NCBI RefSeq assembly: GCF_026341035.1
Contig: NZ_JAPEOQ010000002.1
Location: forward strand, 2,604,001-2,668,000
Direction: 5' to 3'
Source: Streptomyces sp. NBC_01016
GTDB lineage: Bacteria; Actinomycetota; Actinomycetes; Streptomycetales; Streptomycetaceae
Length of the DNA stretch: 64,000 bases
Shown here: positions 51,077 to 60,258 of the stretch, piece by piece
How positions within the stretch are numbered: the first letter of the stretch is position 1
Layout: the number at the start of each line of letters is the position of its first letter
Position numbers and translations under genes: made by a program
Notes under the pieces: generated by a model
What the model saw: the letters and a program-made list of their open reading frames with translations, nothing else
What the model was told of the DNA's origin: nothing
Database searches by the model: none

Positions 51077-51357
51077 CTATACGCCGTATCCGCCGTCGAT
51101 CCTCAGCACTGCACCGGTGACGTAGGAGGCCTGCGGGCCGGCGAGGAAGTCGCGGGCCGCGCCCCGGCTGAATCCATCGAGGGCCGACCTCGTGCCCGCG
51201 TAGTACGCCATCCCCTGGAAACCGGCCCGAGCAGCCACACCCGAGCTGATGCTGACGATGCGCCCGCCATCGGGCAGCAACGGCACCACCGCCTCGATCC
51301 CGGCCACCACGCTGGTGTAGTTGACGGCGAGCTGCCGCTCGCGGCCTGTGACGGTGT
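51077..51357 (-). pseudogene. Short-chain dehydrogenase (SDR) remnant
   Basis: The C-terminal part of an SDR is recognisable: RQLAVNYTSVVAGIEAVVPL, then GGRIVSISSGVAARAGFQGM. The catalytic Y-x-x-x-K reads YYAGTR, with Arg for Lys. SRGAARD joins directly to FLAGPQASYVTGAVLRIDGG, so about 40 residues of the usual substrate loop are missing. The N-terminal NAD-binding part is absent. No intact start fits. It is a decayed gene next to the DHA2 pump. Confidence 0.75.
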
Positions 51358-51439
51358 CGGCTTCTGACGGTGACGGTGTCGGTGCGGGAGGTGGCCGGGC
51401 CGGGGCCGCCGCGTTGGACGGACGGCTCCCGGCCGGGGA

Positions 51440-52930
51440 TCACACGGCGGCGTGTCGGGTGTCGGCGGGGTCCTCGGTGGCGATGCCGTGCTGTTCGTTT
51501 TCGGGGCGTCCCTGCTTGGGCAGCAGAAACGTGATCGCGAGGAATGCCACGAGCAGACATGCCTGGACGATCAGCGCGCGGTGGAAGCCGCTCGTGAAGT
51601 CACCGGTCTTGGCCTGGGCGAAGAACACCGACCCGAAGATCGCGACGCCGATGGATCCGCCGACCGCCTGCACGGCCGACAGCACGCCGGAGGCGGAGCC
51701 GATCTCGTCGTCGTCGACCGCGGCGAGGATGAAGCTGAACAGGGCGGCGATCACCATGCCCGCTCCGATGCCTGCCACCGTGATGCCGGGGGCGATGTCC
51801 CAGATCGAGAACGAGGTGGAGTCGAGGCCGTCCAGTTCGAACCAGAGCAGAGCCGCTCCGGCCAGCTGGATCAGCGGGCCGATCTGCAGCACCTTGCGGC
51901 CGATCTTGTCGGCGAGGAACGCACCGCTGACGGCTCCGCCGATCGCGGTGCCGATGGCGAGCGGCAGGTTGCCGAGTCCCGCGTCTCCGGCGGTGAAGTG
52001 CTGACCGATCTGGAGGAACAGGGTGAGTACGAGCTGCGTGCCGATCAGGCCGCCGAAGAACAGGGCGATGCCGCCGAGTCCGACGGTGAAGGCGGGCTTG
52101 CGCAACAGGGCGGGGGTGACCAGCGGCTCCCGGCCCGCCGCGGCCGTGCGGCGCTGTTGCACGGCGAACAGGGCGAACCCGATCGCGGAGGCGGCCATGC
52201 ACAGCCATGTCCACAGCGGCCAGCCGTTCTCCTGCCCCTGGTTGAGGGGCAGGACCAACAGGGCGCAGGACAGCACGACCAGGGCCGCGCCGGTCATGTC
52301 GACCCGCACCGTGCGGTCGCCCGGCTTCTTGGGTACGAACTTCGCGGCGATGATCAGTGCCGCGAGGCCGATGGGCAGGTTGACCAGGAACACCGACCGC
52401 CAGCCCAGGCCGAAGAAGTCGCCCTCGATGAGGAAGCCGCCGAGCACCGGGCCGATGATGCCGCCCAGACCGAGGACGGGGCCGAAGATCGCGAAGACCT
52501 TGGTGAGTTCGGGCCCGGAGAAGTTCTCCCGCAGCAGGCCGAGGCCCTGGGGCAGGAGCATCGCCCCGGCGGTTCCCTGCAGCAGCCGGAAGACGATCAG
52601 TGCCGCGATGTTCGGTGCGACTGCGCACAGAAGCGAGGCGGCGGTGAAGGCGGTCAGGCCGATCAGGAACATGCGGCGGCGCCCGTAGCGGTCGCCGAGC
52701 CTGCCGCCGAGCACGAGCCCGGCTCCAAGGGTGAGGGCGTAACCGCCGATCACCCACTGCAGACCGACGGAACTGGCGCCGAGGGATTCCTCCAGCGCCG
52801 GCCCGGCGACGTTGACGATCGACGCGTCAAGGAGATCCATGATCTCCGCGATGATCATCACGACCAGGATCAGCCACCGCCATCGCTGGGGTTCGGTGGT
52901 CCCGTCGGTGGTGGGGGACGGGTCGCGCAT
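51440..52930 (-). CDS. DHA2-family (EmrB/QacA-like) 14-helix MFS drug efflux protein
   Basis: A 496-residue proton-driven exporter with 14 predicted helices. Motif A is GGRLGDRYGRRRMF, and LDASIVNVAGPALEESLG and LLQGTAGAMLLPQGLGLLR are typical of DHA2. The ATG at 52930 has GGAGG 8 bases upstream; an ATG 15 bases earlier lacks one. Drug range unknown. The upstream gap contains an A/T-rich partial inverted repeat around 52950-52975, a possible operator. Confidence 0.9.
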   Translation of the reverse strand: MRDPSPTTDGTTEPQRWRWLILVVMIIAEIMDLLDASIVNVAGPALEESLGASSVGLQWVIGGYALTLGAGLVLGGRLGDRYGRRRMFLIGLTAFTAASLLCAVAPNIAALIVFRLLQGTAGAMLLPQGLGLLRENFSGPELTKVFAIFGPVLGLGGIIGPVLGGFLIEGDFFGLGWRSVFLVNLPIGLAALIIAAKFVPKKPGDRTVRVDMTGAALVVLSCALLVLPLNQGQENGWPLWTWLCMAASAIGFALFAVQQRRTAAAGREPLVTPALLRKPAFTVGLGGIALFFGGLIGTQLVLTLFLQIGQHFTAGDAGLGNLPLAIGTAIGGAVSGAFLADKIGRKVLQIGPLIQLAGAALLWFELDGLDSTSFSIWDIAPGITVAGIGAGMVIAALFSFILAAVDDDEIGSASGVLSAVQAVGGSIGVAIFGSVFFAQAKTGDFTSGFHRALIVQACLLVAFLAITFLLPKQGRPENEQHGIATEDPADTRHAAV

Positions 52931-53156
52931 GCTCGATACCTCCATGGTGAAACAATTCCATCATGAAGGTAAAGTGGCGACGGGAGGTTGTCAAAGCGGT
53001 CGCCGACGCGTGCGGGGTGCGCGGCAGAGGGGAGGGGGGAAGGTCCCCGTCCACTGATGGCTGCCCAACTACCCGGCCTACGCTCGGCGTTGACGTGGTC
53101 TCCCGGCCACGGGAGGATCGGAGCAATCGGCGCTGGTCGGCGAAACGGGGTTCACC

Positions 53157-53501
53157 GTGAGCGAGGACCGTAGGGAAGATTTCTCGGACGCGGACATCGA
53201 TCGGCAGTTCGCCGCCATCGTCCAGGGCGTAGCCGCTGACATGGAGCCCGGAGGCCCATTCGATCGCGGTCGGCCCGCAGTGACCGCGGGCGCAGGCAAG
53301 CCGATGTGGTACCTGGTCCCACTGCGAATGGTCTGCTCGATCACGTTCTTCATGACCCTGTGCTCCAGCATCGCGGCCTATGGCTGCGTCATGAACGACG
53401 CGCGTTGGGGCACAGCCACGCTGATCAGTTTCTGCGTGTCGGTCGGGAGCGGCGTCTGCCGACGCGTCGCCAAGTCAAGGTACGACCGACACCACCGGTA
53501 G
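53157..53501 (+). CDS. Small membrane protein of unknown function
   Basis: A 114-residue protein beginning at GTG 53157. A polar acidic N-terminal half (SEDRREDFSDADIDRQFAAI) is followed by one or two hydrophobic segments (about residues 56-75 and 85-100, LRMVCSITFFMTLCSSIAAY) and a basic tail. I recognise no family. Its codon usage is less G/C-biased at the third position than its neighbours. It precedes the Tet(M)-like gene. Confidence 0.5.
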   Translation: MSEDRREDFSDADIDRQFAAIVQGVAADMEPGGPFDRGRPAVTAGAGKPMWYLVPLRMVCSITFFMTLCSSIAAYGCVMNDARWGTATLISFCVSVGSGVCRRVAKSRYDRHHR

Positions 53502-53592
53502 TCAGCGCCGACAAGTACTGCATCTGTTGCATCCCAGCGGCTGACGGCTGACGGCTGCGGCCGGGGCGAGCGCGGCAGCGCGCGGAATTGCG

Positions 53593-53621
53593 TTGACAGC
53601 GCTGGATGCCGCTTGGAACAT
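53593..53621 (+). promoter_or_regulatory. Candidate promoter of the Tet(M)/OtrA-like gene
   Basis: TTGACA is a perfect -35; GAACAT 17 bp later is a weak -10. It would make a leader of about 110 bases containing the short frame at 53686. Direct repeats of CGATCCCTGATC (53634-53663) lie within that leader. Confidence 0.4.
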
Positions 53622-53685
53622 CGCCCCTGACCAATCGATCCCTGATCGACCGATCCCTGATCAACCGAGAGAAACGGACTTCACC

Positions 53686-53775
53686 ATGCGCGAACTCGTG
53701 TGCCCCGCCGTCGCCCCCGACCTGCACACGAGGAGCCATGAACCGTCCGAACCCTCCCACCCCCGTACGTCATGA
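53686..53775 (+). CDS. Possible leader peptide overlapping the Tet(M)-like start
   Basis: A 29-codon frame starting at ATG 53686 (MRELVCPAVAPDLHTRSHEP and onward) overlaps the start of the resistance gene by 38 bases in another frame. Ribosomal-protection genes such as tet(M) can be controlled by leader translation and attenuation. A purine stretch (GAGAGAAACGGA) lies upstream. Coding status is speculative. Confidence 0.3.
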   Translation: MRELVCPAVAPDLHTRSHEPSEPSHPRTS

Positions 53776-55786
53776 CACCGCCACCGCCGGCCCGGCAACC
53801 AGCGCCCGGCGGCTCAATCTGGGCGTGGTGGCCCACGTCGATGCCGGCAAGACCAGTCTGACCGAGGCGCTGCTGCATGTCGGCGGTGCCATCGAGCAGG
53901 TCGGCCGGGTGGATGACGGCACGACCCAGACCGACACCCTCTCCCTGGAGCGGCAACGGGGCATCACGATCCGCTCTTCCGTCGCGGCATTCGCGATCGA
54001 CGACGTCACCGTCAATCTCGTCGACACTCCGGGCCATCCCGACTTCATCGCCGAGGTCGACCGCTCGCTGGCGGTCCTCGACGGCGCCGTGTTGGTGTTG
54101 TCGGCCGTGGAGGGTGTGCAGGCTCAGACCATCGTGCTGTACCGGGCGTTGCGCCGCCTCGGTATCCCCGTGGTCTTCTTCGTCAACAAGATCGACAGGA
54201 CCGGCGCGGCTCCCGAGCGGGTCCTTGAGGGGATCCGGAGCCGCCTGAGCCCGGCACTCGTGCCGCTCGGTCACGTGTACAACCCGGGCACGGCCGCGGC
54301 CGAGGCGGCGCCGTGCGCGTGGGACGACCCGGTCGAGTCGGAGCGTCTGACGGAATTGATCGCGGAACATGACGAGGGTCTACTTGAGGACTGGCTCGCC
54401 CGGGACCGACCCATCGGACCGCGACGCTTGCGTGCGGCCCTCGGCGCGCTGACCCGTGCCGGTGGTGGTGTCCACCCGGTTCTGTTCGGTTCGGCCAGGA
54501 CCGGTGCGGGCGTCCGTCCTCTGATCGAGTCCGTCATCGATCTGCTTCCCGTGGCGCTTCCCGTGGTGGTCGGTGACGACGACGCACCAGCGGTGGCGCA
54601 GGTGTTCAAGGTCGAACGGTCGGGAGGGCAGCGGGTCTGTACGGTGCGGTTGCGTGCCGGAACGCTCGGCGTCCGCGATCGTGTGTCGCTCGCCGGTGAC
54701 CGGTCGGCGACGGTGACGGCCCTGGAGGTCTTCAAGCCCGGCGGTGCCATGCGGTGCGATCGCGCGACGGCCGGTGAGATCGCCCGCGTACGGGGCCTGG
54801 ACGGCGCTCGCATCGGAGACTGGATCGGTTGCCGCCCGTACGCCACCGCGGCGGCGGCAGCGTTGCCGGCACCGGGCTTCGAGACCAGGGTGGTCGCCCA
54901 AGACCCGTCCCGGCAGGGCGAGTTGCACCGGGCCCTGTCCGAACTCGCCGACGTCGACCCGCTGATCGGCCTGCGGCCCGAGCGAGGTGCCGCGCGGATC
55001 AGGATCTACGGCGAGGTGCAACAGGAGGTGCTGGCCGACACGTTGGCAACCGAATACGGCATCGACGTCGACTTCCGTGACACCGGCGTGGTCTGCATCG
55101 AACGACCCTCCGGGACCGGCAGCGCGGCGCTGCACATGGGCGAACCCGGTCACCCGTACAACTACACGCTCGCCGTGACCGTCGAGCCGGCCGCACCCGG
55201 CACCGGAGTCGAACTCCTCATCGCAGCGGACCGGTCCACGCTGCCCCTGCACGTCTACGGCAACGTCGACGGATACCGGACCGCGCTGCTGGACTACCTC
55301 CACGAGCCCTTGGCCGTCGGCCCGCACGGCTGGCGGGTGACCGACGCACGGGTCACCGTTACCGGCAGCGACTACCAACCGCCGGCCCCACAGGCCGCAG
55401 AGGTCAGGCGCACCACCGGCGTGGTGGTCCGCCAGGCCCTCGAACGGGCCGGGACGACTGTCTGTGAACCCGTCGACCGGTTCGTACTCGAAGCGCCAAC
55501 GCAGGATCTGTCACCGGTACTTGCTCTGCTGGCCCGCCACGGCGCCGTCCCCGATGCCCACCAGACCACGGGACCCCTCGCCGTGATCACTGGAACCCTG
55601 CGGAAAGCAGAAGTGAACGCGGTACGCGGAGGCTTGCACGGCGCGGCTCGTGGTGAGGGCGTCCTCGATTCCACCCACGACCACTACCGGCCCGTACGAA
55701 CCACCGGCAGAAGGAGCGCGGCGATGAGTCCCGCGCCGGCGAGTGCAGCGCCGGTGAGGGCGACACCTGTGAAACCGGCAGAGTGA
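53738..55786 (+). CDS. Ribosomal-protection GTPase, Tet(M)/OtrA-like
   Basis: A 682-residue EF-G-like GTPase. G1 is AHVDAGKT (about residues 30-37), G3 DTPGHPDF, G4 NKIDR. Domain II follows from about 255, then domains III-V, with a C-terminal helical region (LEAPTQDLSPVLALLARHGA). Length and the single-GTPase layout match tetracycline ribosomal-protection proteins (about 640-660 residues), with a 30-residue tail extra. It would release tetracycline from the ribosome; native Streptomyces OtrA-like proteins may protect against other inhibitors. GAGGAG lies 2 bases before ATG 53738. Its last 103 bp overlap the convergent MFS gene. Confidence 0.88.
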   Translation: MNRPNPPTPVRHDTATAGPATSARRLNLGVVAHVDAGKTSLTEALLHVGGAIEQVGRVDDGTTQTDTLSLERQRGITIRSSVAAFAIDDVTVNLVDTPGHPDFIAEVDRSLAVLDGAVLVLSAVEGVQAQTIVLYRALRRLGIPVVFFVNKIDRTGAAPERVLEGIRSRLSPALVPLGHVYNPGTAAAEAAPCAWDDPVESERLTELIAEHDEGLLEDWLARDRPIGPRRLRAALGALTRAGGGVHPVLFGSARTGAGVRPLIESVIDLLPVALPVVVGDDDAPAVAQVFKVERSGGQRVCTVRLRAGTLGVRDRVSLAGDRSATVTALEVFKPGGAMRCDRATAGEIARVRGLDGARIGDWIGCRPYATAAAAALPAPGFETRVVAQDPSRQGELHRALSELADVDPLIGLRPERGAARIRIYGEVQQEVLADTLATEYGIDVDFRDTGVVCIERPSGTGSAALHMGEPGHPYNYTLAVTVEPAAPGTGVELLIAADRSTLPLHVYGNVDGYRTALLDYLHEPLAVGPHGWRVTDARVTVTGSDYQPPAPQAAEVRRTTGVVVRQALERAGTTVCEPVDRFVLEAPTQDLSPVLALLARHGAVPDAHQTTGPLAVITGTLRKAEVNAVRGGLHGAARGEGVLDSTHDHYRPVRTTGRRSAAMSPAPASAAPVRATPVKPAE

Positions 55787-56868
55787 AGGACGACTCCGCC
55801 CGCAGCCGAGCCGCCCGCGATGCCGGCGTTGAACGCGGAGATATTGGCTGCTGCGGCGATGTCGGTGGCGGGGTGGGCCTGCAGGGACACGTTGACCTGC
55901 GCGGTGGTGCTGAAGGCGTTGAAGGCTGCTGCCCAGAGCAAGGCGACGAGCCAGATCAGGACCGGGCTGGTCATCACCAGCGGGATGACGATCAGGCTGG
56001 TGGCCAGCAGCGCGACAGAGGTCACCAGAGCACGTCGGGTGTGTCGGTCGGCGGCTGTGCCGCCCACGAGGGTGCCGACTGTGCCGGAAACACCGCTGGT
56101 CAGCAGAAGGATGCTGGCCGTGGTGGTGCTGAGGTCGGTCTGTTGAGTCAGGAGCGTGACCAGATAGGTGAACGCCGTGTAGTGGCCGGCAGTGACAAGG
56201 GCATTGACCGAGAAGGTGACCAGCAGGCGGGGCTTCGCCAACACCTTGAGCCTGGTCGACAGACTGGACGCGGGCTCCGGCGGGGGTTCCGGCACCAGGC
56301 GGACGGCGGCTGTCAGGACTCCCACGGTCAGGGCGGACAACGCGCCATAGACGGCACGCCAACCGAACACGTCCCCCAGCAGCGTGCTCGCGGGAACCCC
56401 GACGACAGCGGAAACGGTGATCCCGGCGAAGACGACAGCGACAGCCCGTCCTCGACGCTCCGGTCCGGTCAGCGTCGTGGCCACGGTCAGGGCCGTCGCC
56501 GCATACATCGCCGCGGCGGTACCGGTGAGCGCCCTGGCCACCAACAGGGCTGGGAAATGGGTGGCGACGGCGGTGACGCCGTTCCCGACAGCAAGCGCCA
56601 CCGATGCCCCCACGAGGACCTGACGACGCGACAGGTGACTCGTCGTCGCGGTGAGCACGGGGCCCAGGAGCGCGACGGCCACGGCGTACGCGGAGACGAG
56701 AGTGCCTGCGGCGCCCGAGGAGATCTCCAGGTCGGCGCTGATGGCGGGCAGCAGTCCGGCGATGGCGAGCTCGCTCGTGCCGAGGACGAAAGCGCCCAGT
56801 GCCAGCACAATCAGGGCCGGCATGGCGGCTCGCTGGTGGGTACCGGTTCCGGAAGAGCACGTGCGCAT
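55684..56868 (-). CDS. DHA1-family MFS efflux protein
   Basis: A 394-residue 12-helix exporter. Motifs are GTSELAIAGLLPAISADLEI, GPVLTATTSHLSRRQVLVGA (motif A-like) and FAGITVSAVVGVPASTLLGD (motif C-like). The group includes chloramphenicol/arabinose efflux proteins. The ATG at 56868 has AAGAGGTG just upstream. It overlaps the 3' end of the Tet(M)-like gene on the other strand, giving two different resistance mechanisms side by side. Confidence 0.88.
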   Translation of the reverse strand: MRTCSSGTGTHQRAAMPALIVLALGAFVLGTSELAIAGLLPAISADLEISSGAAGTLVSAYAVAVALLGPVLTATTSHLSRRQVLVGASVALAVGNGVTAVATHFPALLVARALTGTAAAMYAATALTVATTLTGPERRGRAVAVVFAGITVSAVVGVPASTLLGDVFGWRAVYGALSALTVGVLTAAVRLVPEPPPEPASSLSTRLKVLAKPRLLVTFSVNALVTAGHYTAFTYLVTLLTQQTDLSTTTASILLLTSGVSGTVGTLVGGTAADRHTRRALVTSVALLATSLIVIPLVMTSPVLIWLVALLWAAAFNAFSTTAQVNVSLQAHPATDIAAAANISAFNAGIAGGSAAGGVVLHSAGFTGVALTGAALAGAGLIAALLLPVVRTGR

Positions 56869-57208
56869 GACACCTCTTGGAAGAGCGACAGTTACGGGTT
56901 GTGCGCAGCGCTGATGACCGGCACGGGGCAGACGAAGACGGCCGGGGGAGTTGTACGAGGACGCCGACGGACGTGGTCGGCGAGAAAGAGGGTCCGCGGA
57001 AGCGGTCACCCGGGAAACAGCGGGGAGGGCCCGGCCGTTGGCTGTTGTCGCAGAAGGCGATGCCGGGCTTAACGATAGAGCAGTGATGTCGGCCGTCGTG
57101 GGCTCAACGGCAAATCGCCATGCGGTTCGCAGTGGGACGAAGCCGCTCGCACCACCTTGCCGGGCCGGTACGGGGGCTGTTCCGTACCGGCCCGGTCCTC
57201 ACCTCACC
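56869..57208. other. Gap between RNHCP gene and DHA1 pump
   Basis: 340 bp with no gene found. It contains the terminator hairpin at 57160-57195 and the promoter region of the pump. Confidence 0.5.
57160..57195 (-). terminator. Terminator hairpin of the RNHCP operon
   Basis: CCGGGCCGGTACGG and CCGTACCGGCCCGG form a perfect 14-bp stem with an 8-base loop, just downstream of the minus-strand RNHCP gene. Confidence 0.72.
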
Positions 57209-57646
57209 TCACAGCATCAGCAGTGTGCGGTTCGCCGCTCGGCCCGTGGCCCTGAGGGGGAGGACCGCGAGGCGTATCAGGACGAGGGCGTTGTCGTCGC
57301 CCGCGACGCGGTTGGTGGAGAGTTCGCCGCACGAGAGGCACTCGTGGACGATCAGCCACTCCCCGTCCGGGCGGCAGGACACCGTCAAGGCGTCCATCCG
57401 GCCCCGGCAGTCCGACGCGCGGTCGCCTGGGATCCGGGCGTCCACGTGCAGGCTGGTCAGGCAGTTCGGGCAATGGTTGCGGTGGCCGCTGCCCGGGGCG
57501 TCGAGGGAGACCTCCAGGCGGCAGCCCGCGCAGCGGAAGTCGCGGGTGCGGTGGCCGTCGCGCTGGTCGTGGAGGATGTCCTTTTCGCGCTGTCGGCGCC
57601 GCCGGGGGACGGGGCCTTCGGACGACGTTCGGTTACGGCGTGGCAT
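57209..57646 (-). CDS. RNHCP-domain protein 1
   Basis: A 145-residue protein with a basic N-terminal region (RRNRTSSEGPVPRRRRQREK) and an RNHCP domain: FRCAGCRLEV, HRNHCPNCLTSLHVD, CRGRMDALTV and VHECLSCGELSTNRVAGDDN. Two Cys pairs and His could bind zinc. The domain is widespread in actinobacteria with unknown function. GGGGAGG precedes the ATG. It lies 15 bp after a paralogue. Confidence 0.85.
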   Translation of the reverse strand: MPRRNRTSSEGPVPRRRRQREKDILHDQRDGHRTRDFRCAGCRLEVSLDAPGSGHRNHCPNCLTSLHVDARIPGDRASDCRGRMDALTVSCRPDGEWLIVHECLSCGELSTNRVAGDDNALVLIRLAVLPLRATGRAANRTLLML

Positions 57647-57661
57647 GCCGGGCCTCCCCGC

Positions 57662-58039
57662 TCACAGTGTGCCGAACGTTTCGAGGGGGAAGGGCGGTTG
57701 GGCCAGTGGCCGTACCGCCATCCGCATCAGCACCAGTTGGTTGTCATCGGGGCTCACGGGGTTCGAGGTGAGCTCGTCGCACCGCACGCAGCGGTGGACG
57801 ATCATCCAGTCGCCGGTCCGCAGGACGGCGATGGCGATCGGTGACATCCGGCCGTGGCACTCGGTGCGGCCGCCCTGAACGTGGTCCAGGACATGGCGCG
57901 AGTGCAGACACGAAGGGCAGTGGTTACGGCTACGGCCGTCCGGATCGGCGGTGGTCACGGTGAGACCGCACCAGGCGCAGACGAACGTACTGATCTTGAG
58001 GGTGGGACTGGGGTTCGTGTTGGGGGTGTGCTCGGACAC
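57662..58039 (-). CDS. RNHCP-domain protein 2
   Basis: A 125-residue paralogue of the protein at 57209: FVCAWCGLTV, RSRNHCPSCLHSRHVLDHVQ, CHGRMSPIAI and VHRCVRCDELTSNPVSPDDN. It lacks the basic N-terminal extension. The tandem pair is probably one operon. Direct repeats of GCGGTACGT lie about 95-115 bp upstream and could be its operator. Confidence 0.87.
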   Translation of the reverse strand: MSEHTPNTNPSPTLKISTFVCAWCGLTVTTADPDGRSRNHCPSCLHSRHVLDHVQGGRTECHGRMSPIAIAVLRTGDWMIVHRCVRCDELTSNPVSPDDNQLVLMRMAVRPLAQPPFPLETFGTL

Positions 58040-58387
58040 CTGTGCTCCTTGCTGGGGAGTCGGTCATCGACAGCAAGAGCAGGCCGAGCGGCCTCGACGG
58101 CTGGATCGGTCGGTTATCCGCGGTGTGTACGTGCGGTACGTGTACGCGGTACGTCGCGGTGAGGCGCGCTCGGCGCGGGCCGGGTCATCAAGACACCCTC
58201 TCGGTGGGCGCGGGGCCCGGTGGTTCGGCCGCACGGGCAGGGGATGCCGATGCGGAAGGAAGCAGCGGGCCAAGGGTAGGCAGGCCGGTGGGGCGTATGC
58301 GAGCGAATATTTCCGCGCGCGCCAGGAGACAGCGGCCCGCAGTGTTGCGGCCAGCGGCGAACGGGGTGAAGGTCGGCACCGGCAGGA
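58040..58387. other. Gap with GCGGTACGT direct repeats
   Basis: 348 bp without a gene. GCGGTACG occurs at 58133 and 58146, 13 bp apart, inside a GTACGT-rich stretch (58127-58155), upstream of the RNHCP pair. Confidence 0.45.
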
Positions 58388-59944
58388 TCAGAAGCCGGAG
58401 AAGATGCGACGGAACAGATCCATGGACTCGTCGGCCCACCCGATGAGACGCAGGGTCGAAGTCAGGTTCCCCGGCGGCTGGTTGACCAGTGTGTCGTTGC
58501 GGATGAGACGGTCGAAGTCGATCAGTACCGGGTCCTGGCGCGGGGTGCGTCCGTCGGGCCTGAAGAACTGGACGCCTGCCAGCCGCATCACACTGATCAC
58601 TTCCTGGGCGATGATGCCGTACCCGACCGTCGTCGGATGGACACCGTCGAGCGAGAACAGGCCGCCATCGGTGCGCCGTCCGTCCTTGCCGGCGAGGAAG
58701 TGCGAGTTCGGCGGCGGGGTCATCGCCCGCAGCGCGGGCGGCAACTCGTACGGCTGCCACCAGCCCGGACGCGCCGACAGGTCCTCCGCGTACCGGCGGG
58801 ACGCGAGGCGGTCCAGCAGGCCGCAGGTCTCCAGCAGGTACCAGTCCTTTCCCTGGCGTCGGGCCTCCCGGACCTCCGCGGTGATCGCGTCGTTGTACTC
58901 GTCGATCGCGCTGTCGACCTGCTGCGCCTCCGAGCCGGTGATGCTCGGGTCCCGGCCGGGATCGAAGTCCCGGTCGCTGATCCATGGGCGGGTGTAGTAC
59001 GGGTAGTACGCCGAGCCGGGCTCGGTCTTGCCCGCCACGCCGCGTGCGATCGGAGCGATGGTGACGTGCGGGACCGTGCACCAGATGACATGCCGTGCCT
59101 TGATGTCGGAGACCGCGGAGGCGACTTCACGCAGCTCTGCCCTGAAGTGCTCCGGCCGCCAGACGGTGAAGCGTCCCTTCTGATCCAGGTCGTCGAATCC
59201 GGGGTCCTCGCTCCAGACCACCTTGAGTTCGGTCACGGATTGCAGGGCGTTGTTCGCGCCCAGGAAGACGATCAGCGTCTCGATGCCGTGCTCGGCGTCG
59301 GTGCCGTCGGTGTCGTTGCCGAGCGCGGCAGCCGCACCCAGTTGACCGAGGGCCCCGGCCTCCGGCGGCCGGGTCGGCAACGCGCGCAGGGCGGCGCGCT
59401 CGCCGGCGTTCTGGACGATCTGGTTGATCGGGTCGTCCTTCGGTGTGTCGATCCGTTTGCGGCACTCGTCCGCCGACTTCGAGAGCGCGTCTCGCAGGTC
59501 CCACCCGAAGACGGCGAGGTTGTGCATGATGGCCGTGGTCGAGGGCACCGTCCGGCCGGGGCCCCGCTCCCAGTAGTCCTCCACCCGGTCCATGAGCCCC
59601 CGGGCCCGGAACGCCGCGAGCGGCACTTCCCACCAGTCCACGTCTTGCCCGTAGCGGGCTTCCAGGTCACGCAGGAGCAGCTCGATGTTGAGGGGCAGCC
59701 CGCCGACACCCTCGTACAGGGGGTACCTGAACCGTTCGATGCACCCCAACTCGTACGCGACGATTGCCGGATACGACAGACCGGTGTTGAAGATCGCGCC
59801 ACTCTGGAACCCCTGTGTCAGCGAGTCTCCCATCGCCACCAGGCGGTGCCTCGGCTCTCCCTGCCAGTCGCGAGTGACCTCGACCCCCACCTTCGGGTCG
59901 GTCTCGGGCTCTCGCGGCCCCTGTCGGCGTACGGAATCGGCCAT
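58388..59944 (-). CDS. SGNH/GDSL-family hydrolase with large insertions
   Basis: A 518-residue putative esterase/lipase. Block I is VAMGDSLTQGF (Ser at about residue 40), block III VFLGANNAL and block V SLDGVHPTTVGYG with the Asp-His pair. The protein is roughly twice the usual length, with extra segments between blocks I and III and before block V. No signal peptide is visible after ATG 59944, which has a GGGGGG purine run upstream. It is divergent from the protease module, and may act with it. Confidence 0.85.
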   Translation of the reverse strand: MADSVRRQGPREPETDPKVGVEVTRDWQGEPRHRLVAMGDSLTQGFQSGAIFNTGLSYPAIVAYELGCIERFRYPLYEGVGGLPLNIELLLRDLEARYGQDVDWWEVPLAAFRARGLMDRVEDYWERGPGRTVPSTTAIMHNLAVFGWDLRDALSKSADECRKRIDTPKDDPINQIVQNAGERAALRALPTRPPEAGALGQLGAAAALGNDTDGTDAEHGIETLIVFLGANNALQSVTELKVVWSEDPGFDDLDQKGRFTVWRPEHFRAELREVASAVSDIKARHVIWCTVPHVTIAPIARGVAGKTEPGSAYYPYYTRPWISDRDFDPGRDPSITGSEAQQVDSAIDEYNDAITAEVREARRQGKDWYLLETCGLLDRLASRRYAEDLSARPGWWQPYELPPALRAMTPPPNSHFLAGKDGRRTDGGLFSLDGVHPTTVGYGIIAQEVISVMRLAGVQFFRPDGRTPRQDPVLIDFDRLIRNDTLVNQPPGNLTSTLRLIGWADESMDLFRRIFSGF

Positions 59945-60258
59945 GATTCCCCCCCTGGCCCATCGCGGCGCACGGGCTGTGCCGCCCTCGCGGGGCTCAT
60001 TCCTGCGTAGCGCAGCCGGACTCCAAGTGGCACATCCCGTACGGGAGATACGCACAAGTTGGTGCTCACCGCGTGCTCACCGCATGCCCGCCGCGTGCTC
60101 ATCGCGGGCCCGCCGCTGTCCTCCACGTGCCGGACATCGCGGCCGCGGTGACGTCGCGGTGACGGTCCGGTGACAGCCACCCGCCTAGGGTCGGCGGGTT
60201 GGTGACCGCGAGCATGCCGTTCAGAGGCGGCACCACAAAGTGTCCGGGGGAGAGACCC
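59945..60258. other. Divergent region, GDSL hydrolase / protease module
   Basis: 314 bp without a gene. It holds the perfect palindrome TCCCGTACGGGA (60035-60046), repeated GTGCTCACCGC-like blocks (60065-60105) and CCCGCC/GGCGGG around a TAGGGT -10-like hexamer (about 60180-60198). Confidence 0.45.
60035..60046. promoter_or_regulatory. 12-bp palindrome in the protease/hydrolase divergent gap
   Basis: TCCCGTACGGGA is perfectly self-complementary, about 90 bp from the hydrolase start and 215 bp from the propeptide gene. A regulator site is plausible; nothing links it to a known family. Confidence 0.35.
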
